Below, piece by piece: positions 1-6,278 of a stretch of 6,613 bases of DNA (the stretch's first letter is position 1; the number at the start of each line of letters is the position of its first letter). Below the pieces are notes generated by a model that saw nothing but the letters and a program-made list of their open reading frames with translations, did not search any database and was not told the DNA's origin. Origin of the DNA: Heliobacteriaceae bacterium (lineage in GTDB: Bacteria > Cyanobacteriota > Vampirovibrionia > Gastranaerophilales > Gastranaerophilaceae); the NCBI GenBank assembly GCA_031267015.1, contig JAIRZW010000013.1, positions 1 through 6,613 on the forward strand, written 5' to 3'. The translations under genes and the position numbers were made by a program.

Positions 1-179
1 GTGCACCAGTCCATATAAAATAACGCTAAAACCGGCTTGTCCTGATTGATTGCGTCCTCGTATTTTATCCCGATTTTATAGTCTGACGGTTTACGGTTTT
101 TCCCGGCAAAGGCATACACGGCAACGGATGTCGTCACAACCGCAATCAATATCCCCAATATTACTAACAATTTCTTCAT
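1..179 (-). CDS. Thioredoxin-fold protein, secreted or membrane-anchored (N-terminal part only)
   Basis: Reading the minus strand from the ATG at 179-177 gives 59 complete codons with no stop up to the window edge. The protein opens with two lysines and a hydrophobic stretch (about residues 4-25) ending in A-F-A before G26, which looks like a signal peptide or an uncleaved N-terminal anchor. After a short polar part come E41-D-A, then K48-P-V-L-A-L-F-Y and D57-W58-C59. The next codon starts AC and must be threonine, so the motif is W-C-T. A KPVLxxFYxxWC pattern is typical of the first beta strand and redox site of thioredoxin-like proteins, with WCxxC expected; the second cysteine lies outside the window. 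The inferred role is thiol-disulfide exchange or assisted folding outside the cytoplasm. The gene is divergent from the M16 peptidase. No Shine-Dalgarno is visible and the -10 box ends 7 bases from the ATG, suggesting leaderless translation. Which thioredoxin subfamily it belongs to cannot be told. Confidence 0.78.
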   Translation of the reverse strand, partial: MKKLLVILGILIAVVTTSVAVYAFAGKNRKPSDYKIGIKYEDAINQDKPVLALFYMDWC

Positions 180-185
180 AAAAAT

Positions 186-213
186 ATCTTAACATATCCA
201 AAAAATAAAGCAA
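186..213 (-). promoter_or_regulatory. Promoter of the thioredoxin-like gene
   Basis: On the minus strand a -35-like TTGCTT (213-208) is followed after 16 bases by TAAGAT (191-186), preceded by TG in the extended -10 position (194-193). The expected transcription start is about position 179-180, on or next to the A of the ATG. The same TTGCTT element with an extended -10 and the same distance to the start codon occurs before the kinase gene, which raises confidence in both. This is a sequence-based prediction only. Confidence 0.5.
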
Positions 214-233
214 TTTTTTTATTCAGGTGTTTT

Positions 234-250
234 TGTTAAAATATAGGTAG
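234..250 (+). promoter_or_regulatory. Extended -10 element and weak ribosome binding site of the M16 peptidase gene
   Basis: TGTTAAAAT at 234-242 matches an extended -10 (TG, one base, then TAAAAT). No good -35 is present; the expected place is a run of T. The predicted transcription start is about 248-250, which leaves only about 8 bases before the ATG at 257. AGGTAG at 245-250, six bases before the ATG, could be a weak Shine-Dalgarno, but it would be largely outside a transcript begun at this -10. So either the transcript is nearly leaderless or a promoter further upstream is used. Confidence 0.35.
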
Positions 251-256
251 TGTCAT

Positions 257-3097
257 ATGAATGAAATTAGTGCTATAAATAATATTGGATTGCCTCTGCG
301 CTTTTACACAAAAGCGCCTCGCAATGACGTGGTAAGATTTACGTCAAATCCTGCCGCGCAGACGCTTCCTGAGGCTGCACCGGATTTTGCGGTTAAGACT
401 CCTGTTTCTTACAGCAAGACCGGGGAAACTGCACTGCCGTTTGATTTAAAAGCGCACTGCTACAAGCTTTCCAACGGCCAGCGAGTCGTAATCGTACCTA
501 AAGAAGGCCAAACCGTTATAAAAACCTATGTTAATTCAGGCTCAATGAACGAGCCGGACAAGGTTCGCGGAATCAGCCACTACATTGAACACAACCTGTT
601 CAACGGTTCGCAGGGGCTTGAGGAGGGCGATTTCTTTAAGTTTGTTGATAAAATGGGGGCTTCAACCAACGCCAGTACCGGTTTTGCCGAGACAAACTAC
701 TATATAAGCTCAAACCTCCTGAACGAAGCTGATTTGGAAAACCAGATTAAAATCCATGCTTCAATGCTCGAAACTCCGTTCTTTAAGCAGGAAAAACTGG
801 ACAAGGAAAAAGGTATTGTAAATTCCGAACTCAACATGATTCTGTCGCGGCCTGAGAATATCGGGTTTAACAGAACCCTCAAAAACCTTTACAATATTGA
901 TTCTTCGTCTGCTGACCTTATTGGCGGAACAACCGGCAACATCACAAACCTGAAGCGCGAAGATGTGACGGATTATTACAACAAAAATTACTACCCTGCG
1001 AACATGGTTACGGTGATTACGGGCGATGTTCAGCCGGAAGACGCGATAAAATATATTTCAAAATACTTCTCGTCCGAGCGCAAGCCGCCGCAGGCAACGG
1101 TTCACGAGCCCCTGAAACCAATCGAAAAAACCGTACGCGAAGACATAATTTCTGACAAAGCAACTGCAACGCATGTTTTCTTGGGGTTCAACGGCCCTGA
1201 AAACAACAACAGACGCGATAAAATTCACATGGAAGCGCTTGCAAGGCTTCTGACGGAATCCGCTGCGTCCAGAATTAACAGCAAAATTAAGCCGCTCAAC
1301 ACAAGCGCATGGCTGGAAATAGAGAAAATCAGCACCAAGCCGGACGACGGCAAAGCCATTCTGGTCTCCGTTGAAACAACCGAAAATAATTCAGAACAGG
1401 TTCTGAAAACTCTTTTTGAGGAGATTCACGGAGTCCAAACCAATCCGCCTACCGATGAAGAAATGCAAATCATCAAAAAAAGTATGCTGAAAAGTTTTTC
1501 CGGGTTGTTTGAATATTCTGCCGGGATAAACAGCCATATCGGCCAAACTATGCTCAACGGCAGCCTGGACAGCATTAATGATTATGAGAAAATTGTAAAC
1601 GCCATGAGCGCGCAAGACCTCGTTGACGCGGCGAAAAAATACCTTGACCTGAACAAAGCCGCGCTGACAGTGATTCACCCGGCAAATGCTTCTGAAACGT
1701 CGATTAATGAGAATCATAAAAATGTTTCGTTTACAGGCGCTGCCGCACCAAAACACGCCATTAACCCCGACAAAGTTCAGGAGTATCAGGCGCATAACAA
1801 TTTCCGGATTGTGATGAATGACATTAATACGCGGAATTCCTACCTTGCATTGAATTTTGACGCTGATGTTCCGCTGCTTGCAAAACCCGGTGTGACAGCT
1901 ATTTTGAATTCTATTTTAAATGAAGGAACCAAGTTCAAAGATGACCGGGAGTTTAAAACACTCTTGAGGAAAAACGGCATTTCATCAGGTTTTGGTGCGT
2001 CTTCCGGCGGGCTGGCAGCAGCTTCTTCGTTTGACGCGGATGACCTGAAACTTGCTCTGACGACAACGAAAGACGTTATTTTAACCCCGCGCTTTGACGA
2101 AGAAACGCTTAAACAGGCAAAAAACGATGTCCGCGAAAGTCTGTTAATGGCTGAAAAGAGCGCGAACCGCAATATTGACGCCGAGCTATACAAAGGTTTT
2201 ACGCTAGGCCACACCAACAAAGAAATCCTCGAAAATCTTGACAACATTACGCTTGAGGATGTTCAAAACCTGTACCGATATATTATGGACAATTCAAAAG
2301 CAAGCATTGTGGTTTCCGCGCCGTTCTCTAAAAAGCCAGAGTTAAAAAAGACGCTGTTTGACGACACCGCTAAATACAGTCCGGTAAAAGAGTTTAAGCC
2401 GTATTTGCATGACATGTATCAGGAAGTTACTGAAACTAAGGTCCTGACCGAAGCCGACAACAAAAACCAAGCGTCAATCGTTATGGCGCACAAGTTTAAG
2501 CACAACAACAACCTCAAAGACGAGGCTGCGCTTAATTTGTTAAACATAATTCTTGGCGGCGGGCCGTCGTCGCGCTTGTTCAGCGACCTGCGCGAAACAG
2601 AAAAACTGGCTTACTCTGTGCGTTCCGGGGTCGGGCTCGTCGAAAATACCGGCGTTATAAAGCTTTCTATCGGCACAACAACCGACAACTGCGAAACCGC
2701 AAGCTACGACAATGTTCAAAAGGCGATTAACGGCTTCAAGCGCCACATTGAAAAAATGAAGAACGAAAAAGTTACTGATGAAGAACTTAACAACGCGAAA
2801 CTGAGTCTGAAAAATGACATCCTGAGCTCGCTCGAAGGCAGCGAAAGCAAAAATTCTACTCTGAGCAGCAGCCACGCAACTTTCTACGGGCTTTCGCAGT
2901 TGAATCAAAAGCTTGAAATTATTGACGAGATTACTGCTGACGATATCCAAAATGCCGCGAAGTATATTTTCAGCGGCAAACCGCTCTACTCAATCGTCGC
3001 AACCGAAAACACCCTGAAAAATAACGAGGAGTTTTTGAATTCACTGAAAAACGCTCAAGGCTTTAATTATGCGGCCGGGATTGCAAAGTGGAATTGA
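257..3097 (+). CDS. M16 family (pitrilysin/insulinase-type) zinc metallopeptidase, 946 aa
   Basis: This is a two-half M16 peptidase that would cleave peptides or small unfolded proteins inside a closing chamber. The inverted zinc motif is H108-Y-I-E111-H112, with the expected third ligand at E191 and the assisting glutamate at E184 (seven apart, as in the family). The order is a polar, probably disordered N-terminal extension (1-60), M16 domain 1 (about 65-215), M16_C domain (about 230-420), a linker (about 480-510), degenerate M16 domain 3 (about 510-650) and a second M16_C domain (about 690-870). In the second half the motif position reads G545-V-T-A-I-L-N-S, so all three zinc/catalytic residues are lost (A548, N551, S552). 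That half keeps the R779 and Y786 pair usual in the C-terminal half. The length is close to the 900-1000 residues of single-chain members. There is no signal peptide, unlike periplasmic pitrilysin, so a cytoplasmic location or an unusual export route is inferred. The ATG at 257 was chosen because the reading frame opens there after the promoter. The 3' end overlaps the convergent kinase gene. The substrate is unknown. Confidence 0.93.
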   Translation: MNEISAINNIGLPLRFYTKAPRNDVVRFTSNPAAQTLPEAAPDFAVKTPVSYSKTGETALPFDLKAHCYKLSNGQRVVIVPKEGQTVIKTYVNSGSMNEPDKVRGISHYIEHNLFNGSQGLEEGDFFKFVDKMGASTNASTGFAETNYYISSNLLNEADLENQIKIHASMLETPFFKQEKLDKEKGIVNSELNMILSRPENIGFNRTLKNLYNIDSSSADLIGGTTGNITNLKREDVTDYYNKNYYPANMVTVITGDVQPEDAIKYISKYFSSERKPPQATVHEPLKPIEKTVREDIISDKATATHVFLGFNGPENNNRRDKIHMEALARLLTESAASRINSKIKPLNTSAWLEIEKISTKPDDGKAILVSVETTENNSEQVLKTLFEEIHGVQTNPPTDEEMQIIKKSMLKSFSGLFEYSAGINSHIGQTMLNGSLDSINDYEKIVNAMSAQDLVDAAKKYLDLNKAALTVIHPANASETSINENHKNVSFTGAAAPKHAINPDKVQEYQAHNNFRIVMNDINTRNSYLALNFDADVPLLAKPGVTAILNSILNEGTKFKDDREFKTLLRKNGISSGFGASSGGLAAASSFDADDLKLALTTTKDVILTPRFDEETLKQAKNDVRESLLMAEKSANRNIDAELYKGFTLGHTNKEILENLDNITLEDVQNLYRYIMDNSKASIVVSAPFSKKPELKKTLFDDTAKYSPVKEFKPYLHDMYQEVTETKVLTEADNKNQASIVMAHKFKHNNNLKDEAALNLLNIILGGGPSSRLFSDLRETEKLAYSVRSGVGLVENTGVIKLSIGTTTDNCETASYDNVQKAINGFKRHIEKMKNEKVTDEELNNAKLSLKNDILSSLEGSESKNSTLSSSHATFYGLSQLNQKLEIIDEITADDIQNAAKYIFSGKPLYSIVATENTLKNNEEFLNSLKNAQGFNYAAGIAKWN

Positions 3098-4683
3098 GAG
3101 CCTTTTTCCGGCTCGCTTTCGCACCAGATTACACCCTTGTGCGCTTCTACAAGCTGCTGTGCAATAGGCAGACCCAAGCCAGTGCCGCCGACCTTGCGCG
3201 ACAGCGAGTTTTCGATTTGCGAAAACTTGTCAAAGGCGTGCAAAAAGTCTTTTTCATGAAGCCCGATTCCCTCATCCTCAACAGACACGAGGATGTAATC
3301 CCCGCTCAATGGCGCTATGCTCTCCTCAAAACATACAGGAGCCTTTATGCCGGCTGAATTTACCAGAGCGGATTTGATTTTAACGGTTTTGCCCTCCGGC
3401 GTGAATTTGATTGCATTTGAAACCAGATTTGTCAGAACCTGTTCGAGTCTTTGAGGGTCCGCGTAAATCCCCGGCAGGTTTTCGGCTTCCTGTGCAACAA
3501 GTTTTATGTTTCTGGAGTTTGCAATCTCGCTGAAAGTTGATTTTACATACTCGATTATGGCGTGAATGTTCGTGTCTGTGAAGTGGAAATCCATTTTTCC
3601 GGCTTCGATTTTTGACAGGTCAAGAAGGTCGTTGATAATCCCGCCGAGCCGCTTGACATTGCGCTGCGCCATTGTTATGAACTTGTCAGCAGAATCCTGG
3701 CCGCATTTTCCGCTCACAAGGATATCCAGTGAATTTTTGATTGAAGTCAAAGGCGTGCGCAATTCGTGCGACACAATTGAAATAAATTCGGATTTTAGCC
3801 GCTCAAGTTTTTCCAATTTTTCGTTTGTTTCGATAATCTCCTGATAAAGCGCGGCGTTTCTCAATGGCAGCGAAACCTGCTGGGCCGTAGTCTGGAAAGA
3901 AGTCGCGTCTTCTGCGCTGAACGGGGTTTCTTTGAAAATTTCAACGCAGCCGAAAAAATTATCCCCGGTTGCAATCGGCGCAAACATGTTGTCGTACTGA
4001 AAAAGAGCGAAAGTAAAACGGTTTGCAGGATATTTGACGGTTTTTATGACCTTAAGGGATTCAGGCTCAAGCTTGTACGGAAGCTCTTTTCCGTCGAACA
4101 GCGATTTGTAATTCAGTACAGCGCGAAGTTTTATGGCACTCAAAAGTTCATCGGAAATCTCATACAGCGAATTCAGCAGCAGCACAGGCTCTGCGCCCGT
4201 AAACGAAAGCGTGCACGTGAGCGAAAAACTAAGCGCTTTGTCCATGCCTTCAATCATATATTTGATTAATTTTTCTTTGTCGAGGGTTCCGGCGAAATTG
4301 GAACTCGTGTCATAGAGCGCGTTCAGGCGGTACAAGCTGTCTGCCAAATCTTTGTTGGTGTTTGAAAGCTTGTCGAGCGAATTTTTAACGTTCAGGCCCG
4401 CGCTAATCACGGAAAAAACAAGGTTTTCCGGCATGTCTTCGGTTAAATATGCGTCTGCAAATTTTTCCAGTTCTTTTTCCGGCGGGCTGCCGAGGAATAT
4501 GACTATACTATTTTGGCTTTTGAGGGCTTTAGCTTTCTTTTTCAGGTCAACCGAGGCAGAAGCGCTGTCAAGGATTGCAATTTCACCTTCGCGCGTTGAA
4601 AATTCATACCCGTTTTTATCAAAAATTCCGCGGAATTTTTGAATAATTTCTTCCCTGTCTGATACAAACAAAATCCTAATCAT
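3067..4683 (-). CDS. Soluble sensor histidine kinase: pseudo-receiver, GAF-like, HisKA, HATPase_c (538 aa)
   Basis: This cytoplasmic kinase should autophosphorylate a histidine and pass the phosphate to an unknown response regulator. It has no membrane segment. Residues 1-95 look like a shortened receiver domain: strand 1 is I4-L-F-V-S8-D9, a strand ends at L38-D39, then I60-V-I-F-L-G-S and A76-D-A-Y-L-T-E82-D83, where receivers have Y-L-T-K-P. A charged helical stretch (100-125) leads to a GAF-like sensor region (about 120-275) and a coiled coil (280-300). HisKA follows with the H box S305-H306-E-L-R-T-P. The HATPase_c domain has N419 and N423 (N box), D470-x-G472-x-G474 (G1), F484/F487 (F box) and G500-T-G-L-G-L (G2). 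The catalytic residues are intact. A loop at about 439-460 between ATPase strands is longer than usual. The first ATG begins the receiver strand directly and is therefore a good start. The gene has its own promoter and appears leaderless. No regulator gene lies nearby, so it is an orphan within this window. Confidence 0.93.
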   Translation of the reverse strand: MIRILFVSDREEIIQKFRGIFDKNGYEFSTREGEIAILDSASASVDLKKKAKALKSQNSIVIFLGSPPEKELEKFADAYLTEDMPENLVFSVISAGLNVKNSLDKLSNTNKDLADSLYRLNALYDTSSNFAGTLDKEKLIKYMIEGMDKALSFSLTCTLSFTGAEPVLLLNSLYEISDELLSAIKLRAVLNYKSLFDGKELPYKLEPESLKVIKTVKYPANRFTFALFQYDNMFAPIATGDNFFGCVEIFKETPFSAEDATSFQTTAQQVSLPLRNAALYQEIIETNEKLEKLERLKSEFISIVSHELRTPLTSIKNSLDILVSGKCGQDSADKFITMAQRNVKRLGGIINDLLDLSKIEAGKMDFHFTDTNIHAIIEYVKSTFSEIANSRNIKLVAQEAENLPGIYADPQRLEQVLTNLVSNAIKFTPEGKTVKIKSALVNSAGIKAPVCFEESIAPLSGDYILVSVEDEGIGLHEKDFLHAFDKFSQIENSLSRKVGGTGLGLPIAQQLVEAHKGVIWCESEPEKGSQFHFAIPAA

Positions 4684-4689
4684 ATTAAT

Positions 4690-4718
4690 ATTATAGCAGT
4701 CATTGCGCTTTGAAGCAA
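4690..4718 (-). promoter_or_regulatory. Promoter of the histidine kinase gene, probably giving a leaderless mRNA
   Basis: On the minus strand TTGCTT (4718-4713) is followed after 17 bases by a perfect TATAAT (4695-4690) with the extended TG (4698-4697). Counting seven bases from the -10 puts the transcription start at about 4683, the A of the kinase ATG. The bases between the -10 and the ATG are A/T only with no purine-rich ribosome binding site. This is the strongest promoter match in the window. Confidence 0.65.
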
Positions 4719-4756
4719 TTTGTTAATTTTGTAACAACTTGGCTGCAATTTGTTAA
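4715..4756. repeat. Pair of 12-base direct repeats plus small hairpin upstream of the kinase
   Basis: GCAATTTGTTAA (+ strand) occurs at 4715-4726 and again at 4745-4756, exactly 30 bases apart, close to three helical turns. The proximal copy overlaps the kinase -35 box and the distal copy lies about 30 bases further upstream, so a regulator could bind both on the same DNA face. Between them TTGTTA (4720-4725) and TAACAA (4732-4737) form a 6-base-pair stem with a 6-base loop. It has no clear T tail, so it is a weak terminator candidate for the permease operon. A function as operator is inferred from position only. Confidence 0.35.
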
Positions 4757-4760
4757 GATT

Positions 4761-6278
4761 TTAAGATTTGCTGTTTTCCTCAAGCCGCTTTTGCTTGTAC
4801 CCGTAAGCAACGTAAATAATCAAGCCGATTAAAAGCCACAGCGGGAAGTATATTGAAGATGTGGTTAAGAATTTCATTGAATAAAACATTAACCCGCCGC
4901 AAGACAATATCCCCAAAATCGGAAACACCGGCGAAAACGGCACCTTAAACGGCCGCGGACGGTTTGGTTCGGTCTTGCGCAAAATCAACAGCGCAATACA
5001 GATTATTATAAACGACGTGAACGTCCCGAAATTACAGAGTTCCGCGGAAATATTCAAGTCCATAAACAGCGCGCAGAATATAACAATTCCACCGGCAATC
5101 CACGTAAGCACATGCGGAGTACGGTATTTTTTGTGGATTACCCGCAAGGATTTCGGCAAAAATCTGTCGCGGCTCATTGCGTAAAGAATCCGCGTAGTTC
5201 CCAGCTGGTAAATCAAAAGTACAGACGTTAACCCGGCAAGCGCTCCCGTGGAAATCAGCCCGGCAAACCAGTCTTTGCCAATATAACTCATTGCATGAGC
5301 AATCGGCGCCTGGGTATCAATCGCCGTAAACGGCACTGTGCCCGTTAAAACAAGGGCAACCCCTATATACAAAATCGTACAAATAGCTAACGTACCCAAA
5401 ATCCCGATAGGTAAATCTCTTTGCGGATTCTCGGTTTCCTCGGCGGTTGTGGAAATCGCGTCAAAACCAATATAAGCAAAAAATATCAGGAATGCGCCCA
5501 TGAAAACTCCCTCAAATCCGTTCGGCGCAAAAGGCGTCCAGTTTTCAGGCTTCACATAAAACGAGCCCACGACTATGAACGAGCATATTATCACAAGGTT
5601 CAGCGCAACCATTACACTTGCAAACCTTGTGGATTCTTTAACACCCTTGACCAAAAGCACTGTCAACAGCACCACGACCGCAACTGACGGAAGATTTACA
5701 GCAACCGGAATATGCCCGAACAAATACGGCATTTTGTCATGCGTGTCCATCCCGAATTTTTCGCACATAACCGTGATTGAACGGTAATCCATTCTGAGCC
5801 AAATCGGAAAATGTGTTATAAAATCAGGCAAAACATCTTTAAATCCCCTCAAAAGCTGGGTAAGATACCCTGTCCATGCGCTTGCAACCGTAATATTCCC
5901 GATTGCATACTCAAGCATAAGAATCCAGCCCACCATCCAGGCCGCAAATTCGCCCAAGGTTGCGTAAGTATAGGTATAAGCGCTTCCGGCAACCGGAATC
6001 ATTGCGGCGATTTCACTGTAACAAAGCGCTGAAAACACGCACGCAACAACTGCCAGAAGCATTGAAACCACTATTGCAGGCCCTGCGCCGGGGCCCTCAG
6101 GGCCGCCCGCGACCGCTACGCCTATGACCGTGAAGATTCCGGTTCCGACAACCGCGCCGATTCCGATTACTATAAGATCTAAAATATTAAGAGTCTTCTT
6201 TAATTCTGTTTTCTTACTTGTTGCTATTAATTCATCCGGGCTTTTCGTCTTTATCAGGTTATTAATTATCGAGTTCAT
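4761..6278 (-). CDS. CAT-type amino acid permease (APC superfamily), 505 aa
   Basis: This is a membrane transporter of the cationic amino acid transporter-like branch of the APC superfamily (YfnA/GkApcT-like), expected to take up amino acids by proton symport. The specificity cannot be read from the sequence. A cytoplasmic N-terminal segment with S13-P-D-E-L and K28-K-T-L leads into helix 1, with the unwound substrate-binding motif G39-I-G-A-V-V-G-T-G-I-F49. G-P-G-A-G-P-A follows near helix 2. Helix 6 carries F267-A-Y-I-G-F-D273 followed by the E280-E-T-E-N-P-Q-R-D-L-P signature. About 12 membrane helices are visible. The loop between helices 3 and 4 (about 143-195) looks long and contains C172. 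I start at the ATG at 6278 rather than the in-frame ATG at 6317, because the 13 extra residues are highly charged, lie inside the upstream gene, and a GGAA (6287-6284) sits five bases before the 6278 ATG. It overlaps the upstream paralog by 17 bases, implying translational coupling. Confidence 0.92.
   Translation of the reverse strand: MNSIINNLIKTKSPDELIATSKKTELKKTLNILDLIVIGIGAVVGTGIFTVIGVAVAGGPEGPGAGPAIVVSMLLAVVACVFSALCYSEIAAMIPVAGSAYTYTYATLGEFAAWMVGWILMLEYAIGNITVASAWTGYLTQLLRGFKDVLPDFITHFPIWLRMDYRSITVMCEKFGMDTHDKMPYLFGHIPVAVNLPSVAVVVLLTVLLVKGVKESTRFASVMVALNLVIICSFIVVGSFYVKPENWTPFAPNGFEGVFMGAFLIFFAYIGFDAISTTAEETENPQRDLPIGILGTLAICTILYIGVALVLTGTVPFTAIDTQAPIAHAMSYIGKDWFAGLISTGALAGLTSVLLIYQLGTTRILYAMSRDRFLPKSLRVIHKKYRTPHVLTWIAGGIVIFCALFMDLNISAELCNFGTFTSFIIICIALLILRKTEPNRPRPFKVPFSPVFPILGILSCGGLMFYSMKFLTTSSIYFPLWLLIGLIIYVAYGYKQKRLEENSKS
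4948..4987. repeat. Best-conserved DNA block shared by the two permease genes
   Basis: A 16-base identity (4948-4963) and a 22-base identity (4966-4987) recur at 6503-6518 and 6521-6542, both at an offset of 1555 bases. This is the DNA trace of the tandem permease duplication, lying over the R-K-T-E-P and R-P-R-P-F codons. It is not an independent repeat element, but such blocks can support recombination between the copies or confuse assembly. Confidence 0.6.

Noticed and set aside
1391..2950. Several minus-strand open frames of about 135 codons opposite the M16 gene
   Set aside because: They lie wholly within a clearly coding plus-strand gene with conserved catalytic motifs, and their translations show no recognisable domain pattern. 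They are shadows of that gene.
257..3097. M16 gene as a fusion or a tandem duplication error
   Set aside because: Two M16 halves in one chain with a degenerate second half is the normal arrangement in pitrilysin/insulinase-type enzymes.
3067..4683. Assignment of the kinase as an ortholog of cyanobacterial CikA
   Set aside because: The pseudo-receiver is N-terminal rather than C-terminal and the GAF region shows no chromophore cysteine that I could recognise. The resemblance is only in domain types.
4720..4737. TTGTTA/TAACAA hairpin as a rho-independent terminator of the permease operon
   Set aside because: The stem is only six weak A/T-rich pairs and no T run follows on the minus strand. 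I kept it only as a possible operator element.
6080..6115. Locally GC-rich stretch with repeated GGGCC/GGCCC
   Set aside because: It encodes the conserved Gly/Pro-rich segment G-G-P-E-G-P-G-A-G-P-A between permease helices 1 and 2, so the protein explains the composition.
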